Below are positions 1-7,548 of a DNA stretch of 9,040 bases, in pieces (the first letter of the stretch is position 1; the number at the start of each line of letters is the position of its first letter). Source of the DNA: a bacterium (GTDB lineage: Bacteria > Verrucomicrobiota > Kiritimatiellia > UBA8416); the NCBI GenBank assembly GCA_020048935.1, contig JAIFLS010000075.1:1-9040 (forward strand), in the 5' to 3' direction. A program made the translations under genes and the position numbers. The notes beneath the pieces are model-generated. The model saw only the letters and a program-made list of their open reading frames with translations, did not search any database and was not told the origin of the DNA.

Positions 1-20
1 CCAAGTAAAGACTCCCCAAC

Positions 21-54
21 TTGGGCGTTGGTTGTTGGGCGTTGGTTGTTGGAT
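21..54. repeat. Short GTTGG-rich tandem repeat (14-bp unit)
   Basis: Two adjacent copies of the unit GTTGGTTGTTGGGC lie at 27-40 and 41-54. The second copy differs only in its last two bases. A partial copy (TTGGGC) precedes them at 21-26. The array is G/T-rich on the plus strand and lies outside any convincing gene. It looks like a low-complexity intergenic repeat that grows by slippage. Related GTTGG-rich strings occur between genes in various GC-rich genomes, but I cannot assign a family. No function is claimed. Confidence 0.6.
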
Positions 55-116
55 GTTCGATTCGATTATTCTCCAGTTACCCATTCGTTTTTGCACGGGA
101 ACCCCGGGCGGCTGGC

Positions 117-149
117 TTACCTATAATTCATTTCAACGCCTATCATACA
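117..149 (+). promoter_or_regulatory. Candidate promoter island upstream of pstS (weak)
   Basis: This AT-richer stretch in a GC-rich surrounding contains a perfect TATAAT at 122-127 and a TATCAT at 141-146. Two similar 11-mers, CCTATAATTCA (120-130) and CCTATCATACA (139-149), are 19 bases apart. No good -35 hexamer sits 16-18 bases upstream of TATAAT. TTGCAC at 91-96 is too far away at 25 bases. A PhoB-activated promoter usually lacks a good -35 box and has CTGTCAT-like repeats 11 bases apart; the second 11-mer resembles a half-site but the spacing does not fit. A promoter somewhere between 60 and 300 is expected because pstS is the first gene of the operon. This exact placement is a guess. 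Confidence 0.22.
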
Positions 150-319
150 AGGAAAGACTTGCCGGCATCGCCCAATTCCCCGGATCTGATTCACGAAAAC
201 AATGTCACGCTCTCATCGAACGCTAACAATCGCCCCCTAGTTTTAACCTCGATTTCAATAAGGAGTGTTGCTACCGGGGATGGTCTTCGGCGGTGGCACC
301 CTAACAAGAGGAGAAGAAA

Positions 320-1309
320 ATGAAAGAAAGTCGTAAATGGATGGTGGCCGTTGCCGCCGCCGGGTTGTGCGTGGCGTCGGTCAGCATGGCGCAGATGAAA
401 GTGGATCCGAGCCTGCCCGAGTATGTACCGGTGCTCGGGGTGTCCGGCAGCCTGAAGAGCGTCGGGTCCGATTCGATGAACAACCTGATGACCCTCTGGG
501 CCGAAGGGTTCCTGGGGATGTACCCGAACGTGCAGATCGAGATCGAGGGCAAGGGTTCCTCGACGGCACCGGCCGCGCTGATCGCGGGGACGGCGCACTT
601 CGGTCCGATGAGCCGGGCCATGAAGGGGGCGGAAGTGGATGCCTTCGAGGCGAAGTACGGCTACAAGCCCACGTTGCTGCGCACGTCGATCGACGTGTTG
701 GCGGTCTATGTCAACAAGGACAACCCGATCAAGGGGTTGACCCTGCAGCAGGTGGACGCCATCTTCAGTTCCACCCGTCGCGGTGGCTTTGCCAGCGATA
801 TCCGCACCTGGGGTGAGGCCGGTCTTGACGGCGATTGGGCGAACCTGCCGATCAGCCTGTACGGACGCAATGCCGCTTCAGGCACGTACGGTTTCTTCAA
901 GGAGCACACGCTGTTCGGCGGCGACTACAAGAATTCGGTCAAGGAACAGCCGGGCAGCTCCTCGGTGGTTCAGGGTGTGGCCAGCGAGAAGGCCGGTATC
1001 GGCTACAGCGGCATCGGCTATCGCACAGCGGATGTGCGCCCGGTTCCCCTGGCCCGTGATGCCAGCTCCGAGCACTACGAAGCCGTGGCGGAGAACGCCT
1101 ACAATGGCAACTACCCGCTGGCGCGCTTCCTCAACATCTACGTGAATGCCAAGCCGGGGCAGGAACTGGATCCGGTACGCCGCGAGTTCATCAAGTACAT
1201 GTTCAGCCGTCAGGGCCAGGAAGATGTCGTTCGTGACGGCTACTTCCCGGTTGACGCGAGCATTGCCCGCGAGACGCTGAAGTCTCTCGGAATCGAAGTT
1301 AAGTTCTAA
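320..1309 (+). CDS. pstS: Phosphate ABC transporter substrate-binding protein PstS
   Basis: This is the periplasmic receptor that binds inorganic phosphate and delivers it to PstCA. The ATG at 320 follows a strong ribosome binding site, AGAGGAGAAG at 307-316. Residues 1-24 form a Sec signal peptide with positive residues, an Ala/Val-rich core and a likely cut after SMA. The mature part has the type 2 periplasmic binding fold signatures of the PstS family: GSDSM at 49-53, GKGSSTAP at 78-85 followed by AGTAHFGPMSR to R99, and GRNAASGTYGFF at 182-193. The serines, threonines and arginine in these loops correspond to the usual phosphate ligands. At 329 residues it is close to the E. coli protein (346). 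There is no lipobox, so the product should be soluble. It heads an operon with pstCAB; a hairpin 19 bases after its stop separates it from the rest. Assignment to phosphate rather than another oxyanion rests on both the motifs and the PstCAB neighbours. Confidence 0.95.
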   Translation: MKESRKWMVAVAAAGLCVASVSMAQMKVDPSLPEYVPVLGVSGSLKSVGSDSMNNLMTLWAEGFLGMYPNVQIEIEGKGSSTAPAALIAGTAHFGPMSRAMKGAEVDAFEAKYGYKPTLLRTSIDVLAVYVNKDNPIKGLTLQQVDAIFSSTRRGGFASDIRTWGEAGLDGDWANLPISLYGRNAASGTYGFFKEHTLFGGDYKNSVKEQPGSSSVVQGVASEKAGIGYSGIGYRTADVRPVPLARDASSEHYEAVAENAYNGNYPLARFLNIYVNAKPGQELDPVRREFIKYMFSRQGQEDVVRDGYFPVDASIARETLKSLGIEVKF

Positions 1310-1328
1310 GGAAATAGTTCAGATCGAT

Positions 1329-1354
1329 CCTGTGCCGCCTGAGGGCGGCACAGG
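1329..1354 (+). terminator. Strong hairpin after pstS (attenuator or mRNA-stabilising stem)
   Basis: A perfect 11-bp inverted repeat, CCTGTGCCGCC (1329-1339) and GGCGGCACAGG (1344-1354), encloses the four-base loop TGAG. The bases that follow are ATGTTTCAC, so there is no run of T as in an intrinsic terminator. The stem ends ten bases before the ribosome binding site AAGGAG of the next gene. It may cause partial termination, or protect the 3' end of a pstS transcript, so that the binding protein is made in excess over the permease. The structure is plain in the sequence; the role is inferred. Confidence 0.7.
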
Positions 1355-1375
1355 ATGTTTCACAAGGAGACTGAC

Positions 1376-1978
1376 ATGAGCAAGATAATGAATATAGGCG
1401 CAAGCATTGCCGTCCTGGCGGTTGCGGTTGGTTGCTGTTCCACGCGGGATAGATGCTGTTCGTGCAAGCCGGCAGCGCAGACGGTACCAGCGGTTAAGTC
1501 TGTACCGATGGCTCCCGTTCCAGTGGCTCCCGTAACGGTCGCTCCCGCGCCAGCGGCTCCTGTATCGGTGGCATCCGCCGAAAAGGCTGGAGAATTCGAC
1601 AAGACGGGGTTTGTCACGACGGTCGTCAAGGGGCGGCTGTGGGTCTTTGCCGAGGGCAGCAAGGAGTTGACGGAGTTCAAGGCCAGCGGCAAGACGCCTG
1701 CTACACATGCGTCGCGGGTGAAGTCTGGGCCCAAGGGGATGACGATCATCGCCCCCGAGGCCGAGACCATCGTGAACTACATGATTGCGAAACCGGGGTT
1801 CCATACGATGGTCAAGGATGGTCGCCTGTGGATCTTTGCCGAAGGCAGCAAGGAGCTGGAACAGTTCAAGGCCAGCGGCAAGACGCCTGCAGTCCACACC
1901 ACTCGCATCAAGGCTGGTCCGCTCGGGATGACGATCATCGCCCCGGATCTGGCCGTGCTTGATGCCTACATGAAATAG
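1376..1978 (+). CDS. Unrecognised exported protein with two tandem copies of a ~60-residue domain, probable lipoprotein
   Basis: I do not recognise this family. The ATG at 1376 is preferred because AAGGAG (1364-1369) sits six bases upstream; an in-frame ATG at 1355 directly abuts the hairpin and has no such site. The 200-residue product begins with a short positive end and a hydrophobic stretch ending in AVGC, a plausible though not ideal lipobox with Cys20. Five cysteines lie in residues 20-30. A Pro/Ala/Val-rich spacer (about 33-67, repeated APV units) follows, typical of a tether across the envelope. Then come two near-identical modules at about 78-135 and 141-198, offset by exactly 63 residues without indels. 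Each contains GRLWxFAEGSKEL, FKASGKTPA, R(V/I)K and GMTIIAP. The coding DNA shares a 28-base identical stretch (1674-1701 and 1863-1890), so the duplication is recent or kept alike by conversion. The location between pstS and pstC suggests an envelope role linked to phosphate uptake or starvation, but this is inference from position only. Confidence 0.85.
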   Translation: MSKIMNIGASIAVLAVAVGCCSTRDRCCSCKPAAQTVPAVKSVPMAPVPVAPVTVAPAPAAPVSVASAEKAGEFDKTGFVTTVVKGRLWVFAEGSKELTEFKASGKTPATHASRVKSGPKGMTIIAPEAETIVNYMIAKPGFHTMVKDGRLWIFAEGSKELEQFKASGKTPAVHTTRIKAGPLGMTIIAPDLAVLDAYMK

Positions 1979-2015
1979 AGACAGCCTGGTCTGTTTCAAC
2001 AACCGGAATTAACGG

Positions 2016-2047
2016 CGGCGGGCGGGGGGATTGGCTCCCGCCCGCCG
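2016..2047 (+). terminator. Strong GC hairpin before pstC (attenuator or processing/stability stem)
   Basis: A perfect 11-bp inverted repeat, CGGCGGGCGGG (2016-2026) and CCCGCCCGCCG (2037-2047), encloses a ten-base loop. No T-run follows (ATTCAGCGAG), so it is not a classical intrinsic terminator. It lies 37 bases after the repeat-protein gene and ends 18 bases before the GTG of pstC, so it could lower pstC expression relative to the upstream genes. It is the second such stem in the operon. Confidence 0.65.
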
Positions 2048-2065
2048 ATTCAGCGAGAACACCCC

Positions 2066-4681
2066 GTGAGTGAAACCCCCCGATCGTTTACCGGTCGCCA
2101 GCGCGACCGCAAGACAAGGCCCGGCGTAAAGGTCGCAGACCATGTCGCCCGTGCCCTGATCACGCTTGGCGGCATCGGCACGATCATTGCCGTCTCTACG
2201 GTCTGTATTTTCCTGGTTGCCGTGGCCTGGCCGCTGTTCACCAAGGCGCGGATCAGTGCTGCCCAGCCGATCGCGCCGCCATGGGCGCAGCAGCGCATCA
2301 CCCCGGTCCATATCGCGATGGATGAGTACCAGCTCCTCGGATGGGCCATGTTCGAGGATGGCTCGGTGCAAGTGTTCCGCTGCGATACCGGGGACGCGGT
2401 CGGGGATCGCCAGTTGCCGCTGGGAAATGAACGGTCGGTAACGGCCCTGAGTTTCAATACCGACGGGAATGACGTTTGTTTCGGCTACCGGGATGGGCAT
2501 GCCCAGCTTGGCGAGATCAAGATCGATATTTCATTCCTGGGTGAACAGCAGGTGCCGGAGCCCGTGCGTGAGGTTCCGGTCGGCGAGGTGGGGATGTTCG
2601 GGGGCTCCCTCTATGCCCACCCGCAGCCCGGGCAGTTCCGGCAGCATGCTTTCAAAGTCAGCACGAAACCGGCGGTCAAGCTATCGGACGAACCGATCAG
2701 GCTGATCGGTCATTCCGTGCGGCAGAACGGTCCGGTCATCGTGGCGCTGGCCGGCGAGAGCCTGGCCATTTCCGCGGTCTCCGAAGTCCGTAATTTCCTT
2801 AGCGGGGCGGTCACGGCAAGTGCCCGGCGGGTGGATCTGCCCTACGAGACGCGCAGCGGTGGCGGCGCTCCTGCCTATCTGATGCTGTCCGGGCTTGGCG
2901 ATATCGCCTATCTGGCCTGGGAGGATGGCTACCTGCGCCGCTATGACACGCGGACGCTTGATAATCCCCAGCTCGTGGAGACGCTGGACATGGCACCGGG
3001 CGAGGCGAACCGGCTGACCATGATGCGCTTCCTGATCGGGCGTACCACGCTGGTCAGCGGCGATTCCAAGGGCCGTGTCCAGGCTTGGTTCTGTGTGCCC
3101 GACGATACCAAGATCGACCGGACGACGCTGGTCGCCGCGCATGACCTTGGCACGGCGGACAGCGCCGTGACTGCCCTGAGTGGCTCCGCGCGTTCGCGCC
3201 TGCTGGCGGCAGGCTATGAGGATGGCCGTGTGAGGCTCTTCCATGTCACGGCCAATTCCATGCTGGTGGAAAGCGAGCGGCCTGCGGATCCCGCCGAAGC
3301 CCAGGTGCGGGTCATTGCCATCGGGTCCCGTGAGGATCAGCTGCTGGCGGCCACCCAGCGGCAATTGATCAGTTGGGACGTTGATCGCCGTCATCCCGCG
3401 ATCAACCTGCATGCCTTGTTCGCCAAAGTCTGGTACGAAGGCTATGCCGCGCCGCAGCACATGTGGCAGTCGTCATCGGGAACGGATGATTTCGAGCCGA
3501 AATACGGCTTGGTCCCGCTGATCTTCGGCACCATCAAGGCGACGATCTATTCGCTGCTTTTCGGGCTCCCTATCGCCTTGCTGGCGGCGATCTTCACCAG
3601 TGAGTTCATGCATCCGAGAGTCAAGGCACGTATCAAGCCGCTGGTCGAGATGATGGCCAGCCTGCCTAGCGTGGTGCTGGGCTTCATGGCCGCCCTGGTG
3701 ATCGCGCCTGTCGTCGAGAATATCGTCCCGGCGGTGCTGGCGTCGTTCGTGATGCTGCCACTGGCATTCCTGCTGGGCGCCTACACCTGGCAACTGATGC
3801 CGCGGGCCTGGGCCATGCGCTTCGAAAAGCACCGCTTTGCCTTGATCTGCCTGATGGTGCCGCTGGGCGGGTGGGCTGCCTTGCGCTTCGGGCCGGTTGT
3901 GGAACGACTGGTCTTTGCCGGGGATTTCAAGCGCTGGATGGATGGCCAGATCGGCACGGGGGCCGGGGGCTGGTTCATGCTGCTGACCCCGGTGACGGCC
4001 GTCCTGACCGGATACCTGTTCAGTACCCTGTTGCGCGACCGCTTCCGCACCCTGACGTTCGGATGGTCGCGGGTGCGCGTGGCGCAGATGGATGCGCTCA
4101 AATTCCTCGCCGGGCTGGCCTGCTGGCTGGCGTTCACCGCGGCAGGGGCCTGGCTGCTGGCCGCGGCTGGCTTCGACCCGCGCGGCGAGCAGATGCACGA
4201 CTTCCTCGGCACCTACGTCCAGCGCAACGCGATGGTCGTCGGGTTCATCATGGGCTTTGCCATCATCCCGATCATCTACACCCTGGCCGAGGATGCCTTG
4301 AGCTCGGTGCCGGAGCACTTGCGCTCGGCCTCGCTCGGGGCGGGCGCGACCAAGTGGCAGACCGCGATCCGCATCATCGTGCCGACGGCGATGAGCGGCT
4401 TGTTCTCGGCGGCGATGATCGGCCTGGGCCGGGCCGTCGGCGAGACGATGATCGTGCTGATGGCCGCCGGCAACACGCCGGTCCTGCAGATGAATTTCTT
4501 CAACGGCTTCCGTACGCTTTCGGCCAATATCGCCGTTGAACTGCCGGAGGCACCAGTGGGTGGCACTCATTACCGGGTCCTGTTCCTGGCGGCGCTCTCG
4601 CTCTTCGTGATGACCTTTATCATCAACACGCTGGCCGAGATAGTGCGGCAACGATTCCGGAAAAGGGCATTCCAGTTATGA
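2066..4681 (+). CDS. pstC: Phosphate ABC transporter permease PstC, large form with periplasmic beta-propeller segment
   Basis: This is one of the two inner-membrane channel subunits for phosphate import. The start is GTG at 2066; the ribosome site is weak (GCGAG nearby) and no other upstream start exists in frame. At 871 residues it is far longer than E. coli PstC (319). Residues 31-57 form the first membrane helix. Residues about 75-465 are soluble and show WD40-like blade endings: DGSVQVF (98-104), YRDGHAQ, WEDGYLRRYD (285-294), SKGRVQAWF (334-342), YEDGRVRLF (384-392) and RQLISWDV (432-439). The permease core starts near 480 with several helices. An extra membrane-rich stretch at about 590-700 interrupts it. 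The ABC-coupling EAA-like loop is at 742-778, beginning EDALSSVPEHLR and followed by GAGATKWQ. N-terminally extended PstC proteins are known in gammaproteobacteria (Pfam DUF3708 type, from memory). The 3' end overlaps pstA by ATGA, which predicts translational coupling. Confidence 0.93.
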   Translation: MSETPRSFTGRQRDRKTRPGVKVADHVARALITLGGIGTIIAVSTVCIFLVAVAWPLFTKARISAAQPIAPPWAQQRITPVHIAMDEYQLLGWAMFEDGSVQVFRCDTGDAVGDRQLPLGNERSVTALSFNTDGNDVCFGYRDGHAQLGEIKIDISFLGEQQVPEPVREVPVGEVGMFGGSLYAHPQPGQFRQHAFKVSTKPAVKLSDEPIRLIGHSVRQNGPVIVALAGESLAISAVSEVRNFLSGAVTASARRVDLPYETRSGGGAPAYLMLSGLGDIAYLAWEDGYLRRYDTRTLDNPQLVETLDMAPGEANRLTMMRFLIGRTTLVSGDSKGRVQAWFCVPDDTKIDRTTLVAAHDLGTADSAVTALSGSARSRLLAAGYEDGRVRLFHVTANSMLVESERPADPAEAQVRVIAIGSREDQLLAATQRQLISWDVDRRHPAINLHALFAKVWYEGYAAPQHMWQSSSGTDDFEPKYGLVPLIFGTIKATIYSLLFGLPIALLAAIFTSEFMHPRVKARIKPLVEMMASLPSVVLGFMAALVIAPVVENIVPAVLASFVMLPLAFLLGAYTWQLMPRAWAMRFEKHRFALICLMVPLGGWAALRFGPVVERLVFAGDFKRWMDGQIGTGAGGWFMLLTPVTAVLTGYLFSTLLRDRFRTLTFGWSRVRVAQMDALKFLAGLACWLAFTAAGAWLLAAAGFDPRGEQMHDFLGTYVQRNAMVVGFIMGFAIIPIIYTLAEDALSSVPEHLRSASLGAGATKWQTAIRIIVPTAMSGLFSAAMIGLGRAVGETMIVLMAAGNTPVLQMNFFNGFRTLSANIAVELPEAPVGGTHYRVLFLAALSLFVMTFIINTLAEIVRQRFRKRAFQL

Positions 4682-6612
4682 GCGCAAAGACAGACAGGCT
4701 GCCGTCCGCCTCTGGAAAGCGGCGTGGCTCGAGTGATGGCAGCGCCACGCTGCTGGCTCATGGTGAACCGATGGTCTGGCTGACCGGCGGCGGGCTGGCG
4801 CTGGCCGTGGTGATGATCGTCGGGTTACTAGGATTGGTCGTCTACCAGGGGATTTTCACGTTCCTGCCCGTTCCCGTGGTTCGCTCGGAGTTGCACGACG
4901 GCCGGGTACACATGGGTGAAGTGACGCGCCGCGAGAGCTATCGGCCGGCGGCATCGGTGATCGATAGCATGCCGGAGGCCATTCAGGAACGCGCCCGCGC
5001 CGAGGTCGCCGCTACAGATGGCTGGGCAAAGCGGCGGCTGGTGCGTACCGGCAATTTCGAGCTTAGCGGCGAGCATTTCGACTGGGTCAGCGACTACGAG
5101 GTGGCTCGGGATAGGTTCCCGGAATGGGCACTGGTGATCGAGCGGGTGACCTGGGGGCGTTTCTATGGTGAACCGGTTGCTTTCGAGATTGAACACCGGT
5201 TGGAAAAGGCCACTTCTGCGGAAGCCCAGGCCTTTGCGGGATTGCTGCATCCGGCCGCGGGGCGCGAGCTCCGGTTCCGCGTCGGAGGTGTTTTGCTGGC
5301 CCCCGAAGCCGTTGACCAGGCGGCGCAGGTGGATGCCTGCATCGAGATCTGGCGGGATCCGGCGGATGTCTGGCGGCAATTCGGCAAGTATCACGGGGAT
5401 GTGCGCAAGCGCCTGGAGCGGCGGCAACGCCTGGAGAAGCACGACACGGGTAAGGTCAGTCACCGTAGCGAGGCGGCCCGCCTGGAGTTGCGCGAAGCCG
5501 AAATCGCGGCGGAAAAGGCCGGGCAGCGCCATGGTCCGGATTCGCCGCGCACGGCCGAGGCACGTCGCCGCCTGGAGGAGCAGCGTGTCGCGCAGGCAGC
5601 GGTTGACGCCGAGGGCCTTGGCGAGTTCCAGCGGATCCGGGGCGAGATTCAGGCACTGAACCAGGAGAACGCGCGTTACCGGATGGTGATGAAAACCACA
5701 TCCACGGCGGAAACGCCGGTCAGCTTGTCGGATATTGTCCGCGCGTATCCGGCCAACCAGTTGAGCCTGGGCGATAAGATCGGCATCTACTTCTCGCGCT
5801 GGGGCGAGTTCCTGGCCGATGACCCGCGCGAGGCCAACATGGAAGGCGGCGTCTGGCCCGCGATCTTCGGGACTGTCGTCATGACCCTGATCATGAGCAT
5901 GCTGGTCGTGCCCTTCGGCGTGCTGGCGGCGCTGTACCTGCGCGAGTATGCCAAGGCCGGCCCCATGATCTCGGCTGTCCGTATCGCCATCAACAACCTG
6001 GCCGGTGTGCCGTCGATCGTCTTCGGCGTCTTCGGCCTGGGCTTCTTCTGCTATCTGGTCGGTGGCTCGATCGACCAGCTCTTCTTCGAGGCCAAGCTGC
6101 CGAGCCCGACCTACGGGACCGGCGGCATCATGTGGGCCTCCTTCACGCTGGCGCTGCTGACGCTGCCCGTGGTCATCGTGGCCACCGAGGAAGCGCTTTC
6201 CGCCGTGCCGAGTTCCATGCGCGAGGGATCCTATGCCTGCGGGGCCAGCAAGTGGCAGACGATCAAGCGCATCGTGCTGCCGCGGGCGATGCCCGGTATC
6301 ATGACCGGCATGATCCTGGCCATGGCGCGCGGGGCGGGCGAGGTGGCGCCGCTGATGCTGGTCGGGGCAGTCAAGCTGGCCCCTGAATTGCCGATCGATA
6401 GCGTGTTCCCGTTCCTGCATCCCGAGCGCAGCTTCATGCACCTTGGCTTCCATATCTTCGACCTGGGGTTCCAGAGCCAGAACAGCGAAGCCGCCAAGCC
6501 GATGGTGTTCACCACCACGCTGCTGCTGATCTTGATTGTCGCCGGATTGAACCTTTTCGCCGTCATGATCCGCAACCGCCTCCGCAAGCGGTTCCAATCA
6601 TCGGCATTCTAG
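4678..6612 (+). CDS. pstA: Phosphate ABC transporter permease PstA, large form with charged coiled-coil periplasmic segment
   Basis: This is the second inner-membrane subunit of the phosphate importer, pairing with PstC. The ATG at 4678 overlaps the pstC stop. At 644 residues it is about twice E. coli PstA (296). Residues 33-62 form the first membrane helix. Residues about 65-385 are predicted periplasmic. Within them, about 230-337 is rich in Arg, Glu, Lys and Ala with heptad-like spacing and is a likely coiled coil, ending in EIQALNQENARYRM. The permease core runs from about 391 to the end with several helices. The coupling loop at 504-541 begins EEALSAVPSSMREGS and continues with GASKWQ, closely parallel to the PstC loop. 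PstA proteins with an extended N-terminal region (DUF3333 type, from memory) occur together with the long PstC form, as here. What the extra domain binds is unknown to me. Confidence 0.93.
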   Translation: MSAKTDRLPSASGKRRGSSDGSATLLAHGEPMVWLTGGGLALAVVMIVGLLGLVVYQGIFTFLPVPVVRSELHDGRVHMGEVTRRESYRPAASVIDSMPEAIQERARAEVAATDGWAKRRLVRTGNFELSGEHFDWVSDYEVARDRFPEWALVIERVTWGRFYGEPVAFEIEHRLEKATSAEAQAFAGLLHPAAGRELRFRVGGVLLAPEAVDQAAQVDACIEIWRDPADVWRQFGKYHGDVRKRLERRQRLEKHDTGKVSHRSEAARLELREAEIAAEKAGQRHGPDSPRTAEARRRLEEQRVAQAAVDAEGLGEFQRIRGEIQALNQENARYRMVMKTTSTAETPVSLSDIVRAYPANQLSLGDKIGIYFSRWGEFLADDPREANMEGGVWPAIFGTVVMTLIMSMLVVPFGVLAALYLREYAKAGPMISAVRIAINNLAGVPSIVFGVFGLGFFCYLVGGSIDQLFFEAKLPSPTYGTGGIMWASFTLALLTLPVVIVATEEALSAVPSSMREGSYACGASKWQTIKRIVLPRAMPGIMTGMILAMARGAGEVAPLMLVGAVKLAPELPIDSVFPFLHPERSFMHLGFHIFDLGFQSQNSEAAKPMVFTTTLLLILIVAGLNLFAVMIRNRLRKRFQSSAF

Positions 6613-6626
6613 CTTACGGAGGAGTA

Positions 6627-7514
6627 ATGATGACAACGCAGACAGGATCATTGGAAAAGCCCGTTGATGTGGCTTCGCCGGCGGCGACCGGCAGCCGGCT
6701 GCAGGCGATTGCGCGCGGCGAGGCATTTTCTCCCGCGATCCACGCCGAACTGGAGCGCGAGCAGAGCGTGCTCGATGTCGATGATTTCAATCTCTGGTAT
6801 GGGGCAGCCCAGGCCTTGCACAACATCAACATGAAGGTGCCGGCGGGTAAGGTGACCTCCATGATCGGGCCTTCCGGCTGTGGCAAATCCACGCTGCTGC
6901 GCTCGGTCAACCGGCTGAACGACCTGATCGACTGTGTCCGTGTCAAGGGCGATATGCGCATCAACGGCCAGACGATCTACCACAAATCGGTGGATGTCAT
7001 CGAGCTGCGCAAGCGCATGGGGATGGTGTTCCAGAAGTCCAATCCGTTCCCGATGAGCATCTATGAGAACGTCGTCTACCCGCTGCGGATCGACGGCGAG
7101 CGCAACAAGGCGGTACTGGACGAAGTCTGCGAGCGCAGCCTGCGCGGCGCGGCGCTATGGAATGAGGTCAAGGACCGGTTGCAGGAAAGCGCACTGGGCA
7201 TGTCCGGCGGCCAGCAGCAGCGCCTGTGCATCGCGCGCGCCATCTCGGCCGAGCCTGAGGTGCTGCTGATGGACGAGCCCTGCTCGGCGCTCGACCCGAT
7301 CGCGACGAACCATATCGAGGACCTGATCCACGAGCTCAAGGGCGAGTACACGATCCTGATCGTCACGCACAACATGCAGCAGGCCGCGCGGGTCAGCGAT
7401 TACACCGCGTTCATGTACCTGGGTCGCCTGATCGAGTACGGCCCGACCGCCACGCTCTTCCAGAAGCCGATCCTGCGCGAGACCCTCGACTACGTCACCG
7501 GCCGCTTCGGCTGA
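6627..7514 (+). CDS. pstB: Phosphate ABC transporter ATP-binding protein PstB
   Basis: This is the cytoplasmic ATPase that powers phosphate import through PstCA. Motifs in order are Walker A GPSGCGKST (81-89), the Q-loop at Gln136 in MVFQKSNPFPMSIYENV (133-149, typical of PstB), the ABC signature MSGGQQQR (192-199), Walker B LLMDEP (213-218) with SALDP after it, and the H-loop His248 in VTHNM. The start region has ATGATG at 6627-6632 behind GGAGGAG (6618-6624). The second ATG (6630) has the better spacing, so the true protein may be 294 residues. It has about 45 N-terminal residues before the first ABC strand, longer than in E. coli PstB (257 residues total). The gene begins 14 bases after pstA. 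phoU, which often follows, is not present here. Confidence 0.96.
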   Translation: MMTTQTGSLEKPVDVASPAATGSRLQAIARGEAFSPAIHAELEREQSVLDVDDFNLWYGAAQALHNINMKVPAGKVTSMIGPSGCGKSTLLRSVNRLNDLIDCVRVKGDMRINGQTIYHKSVDVIELRKRMGMVFQKSNPFPMSIYENVVYPLRIDGERNKAVLDEVCERSLRGAALWNEVKDRLQESALGMSGGQQQRLCIARAISAEPEVLLMDEPCSALDPIATNHIEDLIHELKGEYTILIVTHNMQQAARVSDYTAFMYLGRLIEYGPTATLFQKPILRETLDYVTGRFG

Positions 7515-7533
7515 TGGTGCGTCAATCACCATC
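7513..7533 (+). terminator. Hairpin overlapping the pstB stop codon
   Basis: A perfect 7-bp inverted repeat, GATGGTG (7513-7519) and CACCATC (7527-7533), encloses a seven-base loop and includes the last two bases of the pstB stop. No T-run follows (CCCGCATGAAAA). It may mark the 3' end of the pst transcript, perhaps together with the next hairpin at 7549-7568, but termination without a T-run is uncertain. Confidence 0.4.
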
Positions 7534-7548
7534 CCCGCATGAAAACCT

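Noticed and set aside
202..217. Possible Pho box (TGTCAC followed by CTCAT) upstream of pstS
   Set aside because: The two TCA cores are eight bases apart instead of eleven and the second half-site lacks the CTGTCA pattern.
21..323. Plus-strand frame ending in an ATGA overlap with pstS
   Set aside because: It starts with TTG inside the tandem repeat, has no ribosome site, and its product shows no domain. The overlap with pstS looks accidental.
1355..1375. Earlier start codon for the repeat-protein gene
   Set aside because: The ATG at 1355 touches the base of the hairpin and lacks a ribosome site. AAGGAG at 1364-1369 clearly serves the ATG at 1376.
1979..1996. Weak hairpin AGACAG/CTGTTT after the repeat-protein gene as a terminator
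   Set aside because: It has only six pairs, including a G-T pair, and no T-run beyond the stem. The much stronger stem at 2016-2047 is the better candidate.
3473..4651. Long minus-strand open frame (392 codons) opposite pstC
   Set aside because: It is a shadow of the pstC permease core, with a low-complexity His/Gln/Arg-rich product and no motif.
4828..6597. Very long minus-strand open frame (589 codons) opposite pstA
   Set aside because: It is the mirror of a clear permease gene in GC-rich DNA, where stop codons are rare. Its translation is His/Arg/Gln-rich without domain features.
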